From Ctenosaura bakeri (lineage: Eukaryota > Chordata > Lepidosauria > Squamata > Iguanidae): a stretch of DNA of 64,000 nucleotides. Shown in pieces: positions 1 through 8,658 of the stretch. A program made the position numbers and the translations under genes. The notes beneath the pieces are model-generated. The model was not told where the DNA came from, did no database searches, and saw nothing but the letters and a program-made list of their open reading frames with translations. The first letter of the stretch is position 1, and every line of letters starts with the position of its first letter. Location: the NCBI GenBank assembly GCA_948474755.1, contig CAOLHI010000566.1:186001-250000 (forward strand). Reading direction: 5' to 3'.

Positions 1-299
1 TTTCTGATTCTCAAGGGCACCATGTAAGCCATGTCTAGTAAAGGATCAGAAATCAGAGGCATGATTCTGGACACAGTTGCTTGTAGTCAAGGAGTGATTC
101 ATATTTTTATAATGACTATATATTAAAGAAGACCAGCATGTAGAAAACTAGTACATAAAGTGTGCTAGGCTGGAACCATTCACCTGAGATGCTAAGTTTC
201 CATAGACATAAAGGTACGAGAAGATTTCTGATTACTTAATGAAATGTTTCTTTATGCTTTTCCTTCTTCTTGGTAAAATGTTTACTAAACTGGCATCAT

Positions 300-440
300 G
301 TATTTATTTTATTTAGTTAAAGTATTTCTATATCACCCCGCAAGCCAAAAAGGGCTCCTGAGGTGATGAACAAGTAAAAACTAATTAAAGTAATGCAAAG
401 ATAAAAACATTTTTCAAACACATTAAAATGCCCTTTAAAA
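300..440 (-). mobile_element. L2-like LINE 3' tail fragment
   Basis: The complement reads like the AT-rich 3' end of reptilian L2-type LINEs: a short segment ending in a cell of GCCTTT/TGGCTTGC, followed by A-rich sequence with repeated TTAAAA units. It is short and diverged, so the assignment is tentative. Confidence 0.3.
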
Positions 441-574
441 ACTCCCTAAAGAAGTCTTGTTTTTATTATTTTACCTGCTGCCTCAAATCTGCATTGCTTT
501 TCATGTTATCTCACCTGCTGCTCAGATTTGGGGTGGAGGAAAAGCTAAGGTAAAATTCCACAAGTCTCATCCTA

Positions 575-733
575 GGCCATTTCTACAGTAGACTGTTATA
601 GTGCTATTATTCCACTTCCAACATCCTGTGGAATCCTAGGGTTTGCAGTTGAGGGAGGAGCCCAAGGCCCAAGATTCCATAGGATGTTGAAAACAGAATA
701 ATAGCTCTATAACAGTCTAGTGAGGAAACGGCC
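575..733. mobile_element. Harbinger-type MITE, complete
   Basis: 159-bp foldback element. Both ends carry GGCC(A/G)TTTC inverted repeats, and the arms repeat the family core (TATTATTCCACTT..., GGAATCCTAGGGTTTGCAG). It is flanked by a perfect 3-bp duplication CTA (572-574 and 734-736). It sits exactly where the antisense CHPT1-like homology ends. Confidence 0.88.
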
Positions 734-737
734 CTAG

Positions 738-1226
738 TTTCTCTTCCCTGCAAAGATAACTCTGAAATGATTGTAACTGGAAAATATTGCGCCAAACACT
801 ATGCCAGCCACAGGTCTCATCTTCAGCCTTAGATCTAACACAGGAATCTTTGCATCCCACACTGTTGTTCCGCCAAATGCAGATAATAAATAGAGCATCA
901 TTATGGCTATCTGTAATTCAGTGACATCGACTTTGCCAAACTTTAGCATGCCTGATACATAGGTTTACCAATGAGCACAATAAAACAGGAACATCCCAAC
1001 AAAAGAACAGAAAAACAGCCAGTCTGGATTTGTTCCAAGCCGAACTGCTAGGCAGGCTCCGATACCGACGAAAACTGTGGAAATAGAGTCACGGCCATGG
1101 TCAAAGAGTTCTCCCAAAGGAGAGCTGCTGTTAGTTCTTCTGGCTTGCTTCCCATCAATAGCATCCAGGGACTGGTAAATAAAGAGTCCTAATGCACACA
1201 AGAGGAACTCATTTGTTCCAAATTAT
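738..1226 (-). pseudogene. CHPT1: CHPT1-like choline phosphotransferase retro-pseudogene fragment
   Basis: Read on the minus strand, about 150 codons match vertebrate cholinephosphotransferase 1, the membrane enzyme that joins CDP-choline to diacylglycerol to make phosphatidylcholine. The CDP-alcohol phosphotransferase signature DG-x2-AR-x8-G-x3-D-x3-D is complete (DGKQAR ... G ... FDHGRDS). LRFGKVDVTE-like and SAFGG blocks favour CHPT1 over its paralogue CEPT1. The frame runs through HW-stop-TYVSG: TAA (about 956-958) replaces the usual glutamine codon. A conserved Cys in FDHGCDS is Arg. The 5' side degenerates beyond LLCALG and the 3' side stops at the MITE. No introns occur over 150 codons, although the parent gene has many exons, which suggests a truncated processed copy. 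A decayed duplicated exon is the alternative. The frame is otherwise open, so it is fairly young. Confidence 0.8.
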
Positions 1227-1326
1227 GTCCTGCCCTGTTACATATTAAAAATATTAGCTAAGAGTTCCACTGCAATAAAGTAAAGGGGCTGCTCCACTTT
1301 AGGTTCAAGTCTAGGTCCCACTCATT

Positions 1327-1394
1327 GGCCATTTCTGCACGACACTCTTATAGCGCGATTATTCCACTTTCAACATCCTATGGAATGCATGGGT
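1327..1394. mobile_element. Harbinger-type MITE, left arm only
   Basis: GGCCATTTCTGCACGACACT followed by the CTTATAGCGCG variant of the arm and on to TATGGAAT. The right arm is missing. The sequence switches to unrelated G-rich DNA near 1395. Confidence 0.7.
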
Positions 1395-1709
1395 GGGTAG
1401 AGGAGTGTGAGGAGGGAAGGTATGCGCATGCTTGTGTTCCCTCATGTGGGTGGGCAGAGAACCAGGGGATGGGACAAGGGAGTGGGAAAAGGGAGGATGC
1501 ATGTGTGTGTGTTCCCTCTCTCACCCACTTGGGTGGGAGTGGAAAAGATATGCATAGGTTTTCCACTTTTGCAGGGGTCCAGTGCCCCAGCCCTCATGAA
1601 AGTGGAGGGCCAACTGCAGTGACTTCCTGGTTTGGAGAAAACTAGGCTGTTCAGGACCTAAAACAGGCCAGGAGGGCCCACTCTCTCATACATTTTCTCT
1701 TTTGGCTAG

Positions 1710-1890
1710 GTGAAGCCGGAAACCATTATACATGTGTGGAAGGAGAATGCTGGGCCTTACCAAGAGGAGACAGCCCGTGTCACCAAAGCTGGCTATCGGG
1801 CCTTACTCTCTGCTCCTTGGTATCTTAACCACATCTCTTATGGCCAAGATTGGCTGGCCATTTATCAAGTAGAGCCTCTAGCCTTTGAAG
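1710..1890 (+). CDS. HEXA: HEXA exon 11 (beta-hexosaminidase subunit alpha)
   Basis: HEXA encodes the alpha subunit of lysosomal beta-hexosaminidase A, which with GM2 activator removes terminal GalNAc from GM2 ganglioside. This 181-bp exon follows ...GGCTAG and ends before GTGGGT, leaving phase 1. It translates from [11 protein letters not shown] to VEPLAFE plus the first base of Gly. It contains [16 protein letters not shown] and [14 protein letters not shown], the barrel segment lining the active site. Tyr of SYGQDW corresponds to human alpha Tyr421 and Asn of LNH to Asn423. [15 protein letters not shown] and VEPLAFEG are alpha-like rather than HEXB-like. The codon corresponding to human Arg424 is CAC (His) at 1830-1832. 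The exon is one codon shorter than the human one, through an indel in the variable loop before VTKAG. Identity is very secure; exons 1-10 are outside the window. Confidence 0.97.
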
Positions 1891-1984
1891 GTGGGTTCTC
1901 TTTGTTGGCTTACCGTCCAGAACCTTGGTGGCCAAGAGGTTGTGATGTTAGAACTGTTGTTGTTCGTGTTACTGCAGACATCAG

Positions 1985-2036
1985 AACTGGCTTTCCAAAT
2001 AAACTGTTAAAAAAAAAAAAAAAACTGGCTTTCCAA
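1985..2036 (+). mobile_element. Micro-retroinsertion with 14-bp target duplication
   Basis: AACTGGCTTTCCAA occurs at 1985-1998 and again at 2023-2036. Between the copies lie only ATAAACTGTT and a run of 14 A. With the preceding A this gives AATAAA plus a few bases and poly(A), which is what a retrotransposed RNA would leave if it were 5'-truncated to its last ten or so nucleotides. Confidence 0.75.
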
Positions 2037-2170
2037 CTGTCAGAATTGCTCAGCCAGCATGGCCACTCCAGGCGCCATATCTTTTCTACTATTAGCATTG
2101 GAATCAGTTATTAACATTGTTACAGACAGAGGTTTGGTAGTAAATTTTGAAGTGTCAGATCCTCACCAAG

Positions 2171-2405
2171 GTTCTCCTTTCATACTCCACAATTATAGTG
2201 CTATGATTCCACTTTAATTGTCATGGCTTACCCTGTGGAAGCCTGAGATTTGTAGTTTGGGGAAGCACTACAGATCTCTGGCTGAGAACTTCAAATACTC
2301 CTTCTTAACTGGCACATCCCAGGATCCCACTGGATGTTGCCATGGCAATTAAAGTGGAATCATAATATTATAATACTATGTTTGTCCAATGTGAAAGGAC
2401 TTTAG
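2171..2405. mobile_element. Palindromic MITE of a second family
   Basis: The arms are inverted: CTATGATTCCACTTTAATTG near 2200-2220 is mirrored by CAATTAAAGTGGAATCAT near 2346-2363, with CATGGC at the inner ends. The loop carries the TGGCTGAGAA sequence also seen in the Harbinger MITE loops, so the two families are related or have exchanged sequence. The termini (CCTTTCA...) are diverged and no clear target duplication is left. Confidence 0.65.
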
Positions 2406-2482
2406 GACAGTCTTTATAGCATCAGAAACACGCACCCTGAAAGTTCAAAAGTACAGGTTGTTCTGAAATGATTTCTAGCAGT

Positions 2483-2573
2483 TTTGATTCCCCACTCAGT
2501 TGGGGTGACCTTAGGTGCATCACACACTCTCAGCCCCAGAAAACCCTATGATAGGTTTGCCTTAGGATCATGA
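2483..2573 (+). repeat. SINE internal patch, 91-bp exact duplicate of 3725-3815
   Basis: These 91 bp equal the middle of the SINE at 3670-3852 base for base, from TTTGATTCCCC to GGATCATGA. The tRNA-like head and the ACA tail are absent here, so this is not an ordinary SINE insertion. Confidence 0.85.
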
Positions 2574-2689
2574 CTTTTGTAAGCCAAAGTATTTGTGGAA
2601 GGGGGGATCAGGGATAAACAAAAAGAATGTACAATTGTTTCAGTTTTATGTACTCAGAAGTAGCTAGAGTAGGACAGCACGCACACACC

Positions 2690-2800
2690 CCATGCCCCCA
2701 GTGCCCTGTGGATGTTTTGGAATACAAGACCCAGAATTCTTAATCATCAACCATGCTAAATGGGGCTGATGGATCTTGGAAGTTCAAAACAGGTTGGGGA
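2690..2800. mobile_element. Degenerate palindromic hAT-type MITE (CCTCCAGATGTTTTGGA family)
   Basis: GCCCTGTGGATGTTTTGGA...ACCCAGAATTC is followed by GCTGATGGATCTTGGAAGTTCAAAAC and GGTTGGGGAAGGCTG. These are the two mutated arms of a widespread reptile foldback repeat, other copies of which occur at 9195, 12752, 16575, 19755, 20833, 21590 and 35865. Confidence 0.5.
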
Positions 2801-3399
2801 AGGCTGAAGCAGGGAATGGGTTGAAGAATCTTATGGCTGACTCGCTTGGCCAGTAGGCACCAGTCGAAACGGGAAAAGAAGAAATATGTCCTACGTTTAG
2901 CAATCAGATTTAGGCTGGACTCTTTAAGAAATCAAAGTTCATCTGTTTTGACATGTACCTTTGCTTTCTTAATGAGTGTTTTTCCTGGGGTTTGGTCTGC
3001 TGTGTGATCTAAACCCAGGAGGAAATTCATAGGGCCACTGCTGAATAGTTTGCCTAATTCTGGCAGCTTAACTTGAACATTTTAATTTACTTTCTGTCTG
3101 TCCCATCAAGGGAAATATATTGGATTCATGGCCGTAAAATTTGCTGTAGTCACAGTGGAACTGAGAACCAGCTTACTGCAAATGTTGGAGAAATTACATA
3201 TTGGAATTGCAATGCCCATAACTCCCAATTGACCTTACTGGTGGGAGACTGAGAGTTGTCATCCACAAAAATATCTTTTCCAAGCTCTGGTTTATGGCAA
3301 TGAATACAGTAAACTATAAATTAAATGCCTATTTTAAGGAAACTTCCATCCCTCCAAGCCTTTTTTGTGTTTTGTTTCTTTGACCCCTGAAGCGCTATA

Positions 3400-3640
3400 G
3401 GGCTTCAGTCCAGACTATCTGAGAGACGTGTCTCCCTCTAGAAGCCAGCACAAGCTTTAAGATCCACAGGAATGGCTTCCTTGTGGTCCCACCACCTTCA
3501 CAGGTTATGTTTGATGAGGACATGGGAGAGAACCTTCTCCATGGCTGATCCCAGGCTGTTGAATACCCTTCCACAGGAAGTCTGATTGGCCCCTTCCCTG
3601 CTCTCTTTGTGTCAGCAAGTGAAGACCTTTTTATTTGGGC
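3400..3640 (+). mobile_element. L2/CR1-like LINE ORF2 C-terminal fragment
   Basis: Contains the recognisable order AGAACCTTCTCCATGGCTG, CCCAGGCTGTTGAATACCC, CCCCTTCCCTGCTCTCT and GTGAAGACCTTTTTATTTGG. This is the decayed C-terminal coding end typical of reptile L2-type LINEs. No open frame remains. Confidence 0.55.
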
Positions 3641-3669
3641 AGGGTTTGCGTTGTAAATTGTATAGCAGT

Positions 3670-3852
3670 AGTATGACAACCAGTGTGGTTTGAGCATTGG
3701 ACTATGGCACTGGAGACTCCAGGGTTTGATTCCCCACTCAGTTGGGGTGACCTTAGGTGCATCACACACTCTCAGCCCCAGAAAACCCTATGATAGGTTT
3801 GCCTTAGGATCATGATAAGTCAGAAATGACACGAAGGCACACAACAACGAAG
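3670..3852 (+). mobile_element. tRNA-derived SINE with ACA tail
   Basis: The pol III A-box region (AACCAGTGTGGTTTGAGCAT) and B-box (GGTTTGATTCCC) head the element. Then come CTCTCAGCCCCAGAAAACCC and a tail GAAGGCACACAACAACGA that resembles Bov-B LINE 3' ends. It spans most of the family length. Part of it is duplicated exactly at 2483-2573. Confidence 0.8.
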
Positions 3853-4639
3853 TATAGGTGAAGTTATCCGCTAAACTGAAGGGAATTTCTGAAGAAGAAT
3901 TTATTTCAGATTGGAGACGACTAATAGAATTTTTTAGGGTAAATGAGGGTGTTTGATGATCCTAGGCTTTTGAACTTGCTTAACATTAAGCCTTTGATGC
4001 TTAATACTGTATGTTTGTACGTTATTATCCTGAGAAAGATGTTTAGAGAACTTAATATGATTATAAGTTGTTGCTGTAATATATTTAAGATAGATTTGAT
4101 TTGATGAATGGAACTAAATCATGGAACAATATAGTGGAATTAAATAATAGTATTTTAACATGGTTAATAATATCGATTTTTGGAAATAGACGTTTATGAA
4201 ATATAAGACTGTCAAGAAATTTAGAACTAAATTTAGGAATATAAATATAAGCAACAATTTAAAACAAGAGAAAGAGATGAATTTAAGTTAAGTACATTTG
4301 TATAACTTGGAGCTGTTTGCAACTAGGATAGAAGTCACTTTTAATTAGATGTAGTCTTTTTTTCCCTAAATTTAGGTTGGTTTAGTATAGTATAAATATT
4401 AGCTCAGTTTGAATAGGGTGTGTGTGTGTGTGTGTGTGTAGGTATGGTTAACTTTGATATTAATTTATGTTAGGGTATTTTATGTTATATGTTTGTATTG
4501 GTGTGATTTGGTCTTGTTGTTTTATGTGTCTTTGTAAACTTTTAAAAATTTCTAATGGAAAAAAGTATGGGTGAAAACACAAAGTATATTTTTTAGTTTA
4601 GTTATCACCTATTAATTGTAATGTTTTTCACTACTTAAC

Positions 4640-4870
4640 TATGCTTTTAACTGTTCTAATCCTGTTTTTTTAAAACTGTTTTAACTTCTTTGTTAACTGT
4701 TCTAATCATGGTTTTGATATATCATTATTCCATTCTTGTTTAAGTTTTTTAAAATGAGATTTTAACTTAATCTTGTTTTAAACTTCTGGAAGCTGCCTTG
4801 GAGCCCCTCCCAGGAGAAGGGCAGGGCATCCGTCCAATAAATGAAGGAAATAATAAATAGTTTGTGTATT
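4640..4870 (+). mobile_element. L2-like LINE 3' untranslated end
   Basis: T-rich sequence with repeated AACTGTTCTAAT units leads to GGAAGCTGCCTTGGAGCCCC and ends in AATAAATGAAGGAAATAATAAATAG, the usual form of this LINE's 3' terminus. Confidence 0.5.
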
Positions 4871-4980
4871 TTGAGTGTAGTATGGTTTACCCTTAATTTT
4901 TTTTGCGCCTGCAAAAAAATAAGTGATACGTTGTAAGAAACTCATTGATTAAACAACAGACCTTTGACTTTTCCTGACAG

Positions 4981-5071
4981 GAAGCCCAGAGCAGAAAGAA
5001 CTGGTGATTGGTGGGGAAGCCTGTATGTGGGGTGAATATGTAGATGTGACAAACTTGACCCCAAGACTCTG
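4981..5071 (+). CDS. HEXA: HEXA exon 12
   Basis: A 91-bp exon between CCTGACAG and G|GTAAGA, the same length as human exon 12. With the split codons on each side it reads [19 protein letters not shown], then [23 protein letters not shown] is the most conserved late motif of family GH20 hexosaminidases. Trp and Glu of MWGE correspond to human alpha Trp460 and Glu462, which pack against and hydrogen-bond the GalNAc/GlcNAc ring. Cys and the EY pair are retained. The exon enters in phase 1 and leaves in phase 2 (TG|G for Trp), matching exons 11 and 13. It shows no sign of relaxed constraint. Confidence 0.97.
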
Positions 5072-5204
5072 GTAAGATCACTGGATGTTATGCTAAGCCA
5101 CTTACAGTGTGTTTTGTAGAAGGAGCTTTGAGCCAGGTATTATTCAAGGTCTGTCCCATGTGAATATGGAGCAGTAATAGTCAAAAGAGATGGGCCAGAC
5201 CCCG

Positions 5205-5345
5205 AAAGGAGGAGAGAGCATAGCTCCGTAACTGCTTTGCATGTGGAAGGTCCCAGTTCAGTCCCCGGCATGACCAGTTAGAGTAGGATCAGGTGGCAGG
5301 CATGGAAGAAAACCTCTGTCTGAGATCTCTGCCAGTCAAAGCAGA
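5205..5345 (+). mobile_element. tRNA-derived SINE, second type
   Basis: AGAGCATAGCTCCGTAACTG and GCTTTGCATGTGGAAGGTCC, then a B-box-like GTTCAGTCCCCGGCATG: a degenerate tRNA head of the TAGCTCAGTGGTAGAGC type. It continues with CAGGTGGCAGGCATGGAAGA and CTGCCAGTCAAAGCAGAC, characteristic of a common reptile SINE body. The 3' end is lost. Confidence 0.65.
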
Positions 5346-5443
5346 CTAATCTGGTGCAGATCTGTTGGATTACAGATCATCCCAGATATCATGGTAGTTT
5401 CCACACACATCCATGTTCATCATGCTGAATTGGTTAGAACAAG

Positions 5444-5872
5444 GGCCCTTTTCGCACGTTACCCGTTTGCGCGGCTGGGGGGGCATCTCGCGCCAAAAGC
5501 CTCAGCAGGAACGCTGCCGCTTCCCTGCTGCTTGAGTTCCGCAGCACTTCCTGGTTGCGCGAGTGTTGCGCGAGCACCCTGCCCCTTCCTACCGCAGCAC
5601 AACCTGGGAATTGTAGGCTAGCGCTGTGGCAGGAAGCGCGACTGGCCCAACTCCCAACACACTGCACAGCAGGTGAGTGCACGCGGGCCCCGGGAGCATT
5701 GCGCAACTGCTTACCATTTTTGGCTTGAAGCTGAAAATAAAAAGGTGCGCGTCCGCTCTGCATCTGGCTCTTGAGCGTCGCGTAAATGGGAGTGCGTCGT
5801 ACGGACTGCCGCTCCCATTTACGCAACGCTCAAGGGGCCCTCTCGCAAAAGAAACTGCGTGCGAAAAGGGCC
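5444..5872. mobile_element. 429-bp CpG-rich Harbinger-like nonautonomous transposon
   Basis: Perfect 15-bp inverted repeats GGCCCTTTTCGCACG at both ends, flanked by AAG at 5441-5443 and 5873-5875. The ends match those of the local MITE family (GGCC(A)TTTCCGCAC), and both have 3-bp target duplications, as in the PIF/Harbinger superfamily. The interior is rich in CpG, unlike the surrounding DNA. Near the right end, 25-base arms starting CTTGAGCGT (5770) and ending AACGCTCAAG (5833) form a subterminal hairpin around ATGGGAG/CTCCCAT. No transposase or Myb-like frame is present, so it must have been moved in trans. Confidence 0.85.
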
Positions 5873-6187
5873 AAGGAGTGAGAAGCATGTGGCCTGCTGT
5901 GACCCCCACCAAGAATGCTTATTATTTGTTCAAAAATACCCATACCCACTACAGGGGATGGGGGGAGCAATTTCAGTGTGTTTTTTCTGCTCCACCCTGG
6001 GTTGTTTTAAAGCTCAGGGAAGATCTTCTGTAAACGAGGAGACAAACCAAATGTTAACTTCTGGTTTACTCCCTGGTTTAAAACAGACCCCTCCTGGGCC
6101 TACAACAGCCCACAAGTGGGGCCAGAATCACAATGAAAGCAACCCCCCCCCATGCTCCCTAGAAGTTGTGGAGAAATTTTGAGTAAA

Positions 6188-6581
6188 TCTTAATATAAAA
6201 AAGTCAAAGTTTATTTGTATCAAGTGAAGACCTCATATGATTGGCTGCCGAAAAAGACTCTGTGGAATCCTGGGGTTTGCAGTTTAGGGAGAGGCCTTTA
6301 GAATTCTCAGTCAGAGACCTCTTGGGCCTCAGTCAACTGTGTCTGTCTTGAATAGGCTGATTGCTATGCAGACAAGGCCTAGCAGCAAGAAGGAGGGCAG
6401 TGTATTCCCTCAGGAACCCAACCTCTGTATGTTAATAACTCTGAATACAGATTGGATTGGGGAATACAAAGAAAAGTTACAGTTACTGGACAAAACGGTT
6501 AGGGGAATTAGAGACAAAGAAAGATTTGGGTATTACCTATGAGAAAATAAAATCCCAGGCAATGCCAGGTACATACGCTAG
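6188..6581 (+). mobile_element. Nonautonomous Helitron, copy 1
   Basis: Begins TCTTAATATAAAAAAGTCAA after an A and ends in CTAG before a T, the expected A|TC...CTAG|T insertion. A short GC hairpin (CCCAGGCAATGCCAGG) lies about a dozen bases before CTAG. The interior is shared with copies at 14832 and 53739, including CCTCTGTATGTTAATAACTC. It carries about 75 bp (6259-6336) matching the middle of the Harbinger MITE family. No Rep/helicase frame is present. Confidence 0.88.
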
Positions 6582-6659
6582 TAAAATATAAAAATTAATG
6601 AGTGGTAGGGAAGTGTGAGCCTCTGAGATTTTGTGAATGTCATGTGTGGCTGTAGACCT

Positions 6660-6810
6660 CAGTAGGTGCTCACCCCTGAGTTAGTGTGTTGAAGAAAGAT
6701 TGGGTTGGGCTATTGTGAGGATAAAAATGGAGTGGACCGCCATATATGCTGTCCCAGGTTCCCTCACAGAAAGATGGAATATAAATGTAGTAAATAAGTG
6801 TGCGGATCTA
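6660..6810 (+). mobile_element. L2-like LINE 3' end
   Basis: GACCGCCATATATGCTGTCC followed by CCTCACAGAAAGATGGAATA and TAAATGTAGTAAATAAG matches the 3' terminal form of L2-like LINEs. Only the tail is present. Confidence 0.45.
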
Positions 6811-7299
6811 TATAACCAGATACTGTCTGGTTTGCATGATAGCTTCTTCAAGAGAGATGTCATTTCCTGTTGAATCAAACCGCATATTCCTCTATTTCAT
6901 GTCTTCTGTCCCAGCTGGAGAAGAACGAGAATATTCAGTAGTTCTTTTTTTAGGAACTAATATGTGGTCCCACTATTAAATTTTAATATTAATAATCATA
7001 ATCACGAACAGAGCTTGGAAATAATTCATTAAAAATTAATTCACTTCCCCCTAATTCATTAAACTTTCAACAATTAAAAAATTCATTATTTTAATATTTA
7101 AACACCAGTGGTGTTATTTTGCCGTAAAGGTTACCATTTCTCGTTAATTTAATTGATTACTGGTCATTTCTGGCCATTTAAAAAAAAATTAATTTGGCGA
7201 TTTAAGAAATCGGTTAATGACTTAATGTCTGTAACAACTTAACATTAAAAACCGCAGGGTTAATGCTACTGTTTCCAAGCTCTGATTATCATTACTATT

Positions 7300-7392
7300 T
7301 GCTTGGAGATTGTATTTTTAATTTCCTGTGAACCACCTTGAAAGGGCTTTGGATCCCAAAAGGCAGGCTCGTTTAAATAAATAAATAAGTCC
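7300..7392 (+). mobile_element. L2-like LINE 3' end
   Basis: CCTGTGAACCACCTTGAAAG, GGCTTTGGATCCCAAAAGG and a terminal TAAATAAATAAATAAG form a truncated LINE tail. It abuts the exon 13 acceptor by about 20 bp. Confidence 0.55.
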
Positions 7393-7413
7393 TTTCTAAA
7401 AATTTCTTTTAAG

Positions 7414-7518
7414 GCCCAGAGCCGGGGCTGTAGCTGAGAGACTGTGGAGCAATCGGACTGTTAGGAACTTGCAAGATGCGTACGTGAGGCTGGCAGACTT
7501 CCGGTGTGTGCTGCTAAG
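7414..7518 (+). CDS. HEXA: HEXA exon 13
   Basis: A 105-bp exon, the human exon 13 length, between TTTTAAG and AAG|GTAATG. After completing Trp it reads [13 protein letters not shown], then [16 protein letters not shown] and [18 protein letters not shown] is the last barrel strand and helix of the GH20 catalytic domain. The Cys in DFRC is the first partner of the C-terminal disulfide (human Cys505-Cys522). SNRT creates an N-glycosylation sequon (N-R-T) not among the known human alpha sites; its use is unknown. Phases match exons 12 and 14. Confidence 0.97.
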
Positions 7519-8658
7519 GTAATGTTCCCTTCAATGACACCCGTTTTTTATTGAAAAAACAGAAGACAAGTGTTCTGTTTGCCTTGCTTTACAGCATCCT
7601 TTACAATTCTGGTACCCTCAGGGCCAAATGTATTGGTCTGCAACACCTATCATCTCTGACCAGCTGAGACAATTGGCCTTGTATATATTGGGTTTTATAA
7701 TTTCTCTGGTTTCCTGCATACTCGTGCAATCATAGGTGGTATTAAAGGGCATTAGACACACATTTTAAAGCCCCATCTTAGGCTTACCTGGACCTGTGTG
7801 TCCCAGTGCTGTGAGAGACGGTGGGATTTGATGAGAAGAGACCAGCATTCTTAGTGGCCAGCGCATGAGCACTGGAATGCGTCATGTAATGGAAGTGGGG
7901 AGCAGGGCTATATAAGCCCGGCTTGCCCTACGTGTAGCGGCATTTGCAACCCACACGCCCACCCTGTGTGCAGTGTGTGGTTCCAGGTACCCAGGCTGGG
8001 TAGGATTTTTTTCCCCTTGTTACCAGGGCTTTTTTTTTTTTTTACCTAACCCATCCTGTATCCAAGAGGAGAAGGACAATTTGCTTCAAGTGGTGTCGAT
8101 AAGTAGGCAGTCATCTGGGTGGTAGCGGGGAGGTTAGAAGGTTTTGGTGTATACTGTCGGCACCAAATTGGGTGTATGGTATAGCTCCAGAACCTGCTTT
8201 TCAAGGTCCTGAGACCCAGGGGGTGGGGGGAAGGAGACTGCCCTTGAGGAAAACCTGGGTTTTGGATTCTCACCTGAAGAGTCCTGGGTCTTTATTGGGA
8301 ATCTGCTGGGTTTGCCTTCCAACTAAGGGGAGCTGCAGAGCAACCTAGAAGTTTGGATTATCCGTAGGGTCCAGGTGTGTCACCCAGGGGTGGGCTGCGG
8401 AGGTAGCCAAAGGAGCAAAACCTGGCCGCAGCTGGACTTACATCAGGTTGGTCTTGCTACCTTCCAGGCCAACACACTGTAAATAGTTTCGGACAAATAA
8501 AGTGGCCCTTAGTTATCTCAATTTCATATTTCCCGTCTCTTTATTCCAGGGTTGAGCATCAAGAAGTTTTGCAAAACTCCTTTTTTTAAAAGCTTTTTTA
8601 AAAGTTCCTTCAAGTATAGCCTTCCACTGACTCATTTTGTTTATTTCTTCTGTTGCAG
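7519..8658 (+). other. HEXA: HEXA intron 13
   Basis: Runs from GTAATG to TTCTTCTGTTGCAG. Its centre (about 7810-8545) looks like a solo LTR. Positions 7519-7810 hold nothing I recognise. Confidence 0.9.
7813..8545 (+). mobile_element. Possible solo LTR with TATA box and poly(A) signal
   Basis: A GC-richer block contains GGGCTATATAAGCCCGGCTT (TATATAA at 7909-7915) and, 580 bp later, GGACAAATAAAGTGG (AATAAA at 8496-8501), the layout of a pol II unit such as an LTR. A 5' TGTGAGAG and a 3' TTATTCCA are possible TG...CA ends. I cannot find a convincing target duplication and there are no internal retroviral or Gypsy genes. Boundaries are approximate. It could instead be another promoter-bearing repeat. 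Confidence 0.35.

Larger units (their letters stand above)
1..1709 (+). other. HEXA: 3' part of HEXA intron 10 (inferred)
   Basis: Exon 11 of HEXA starts at 1710 after a TAG acceptor, so everything upstream here is inferred to be intron. It holds an L2-like tail, a full MITE, an antisense CHPT1-like pseudogene and half a MITE. The stretch 1396-1709 is G- and TG-rich and I recognise nothing else in it before the pyrimidine-rich tract and acceptor at about 1681-1709. Confidence 0.75.
1891..4980 (+). other. HEXA: HEXA intron 11
   Basis: Bounded by GTGGGT at 1891 and TTCCTGACAG ending at 4980. It contains a micro-retroinsertion, a MITE of a second family, two SINE segments sharing a 91-bp exact match, a degenerate hAT-type MITE and L2-like LINE pieces. 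From about 3860 to 4640 it is AT-rich with a (TG)n run near 4419-4439 and no recognisable feature otherwise. Confidence 0.9.
5072..7413 (+). other. HEXA: HEXA intron 12
   Basis: Runs from the GTAAGA donor to a TTTCTTTTAAG acceptor. It contains a tRNA-derived SINE, a 429-bp CpG-rich Harbinger-like element, a Helitron and L2 tails. In the stretches 5873-6187 and 6900-7300 (AT-rich) I see nothing recognisable. Confidence 0.9.

Noticed and set aside
734..1201. CEPT1 as parent of the pseudogene
   Set aside because: KFGKVDVTE, LSAFGG and [13 protein letters not shown] resemble CHPT1 more than CEPT1, though the head of the match is nearly the same in both.
5205..5345. Possible tRNA gene
   Set aside because: A-box and B-box are degenerate, no cloverleaf can be formed, and a SINE body follows.
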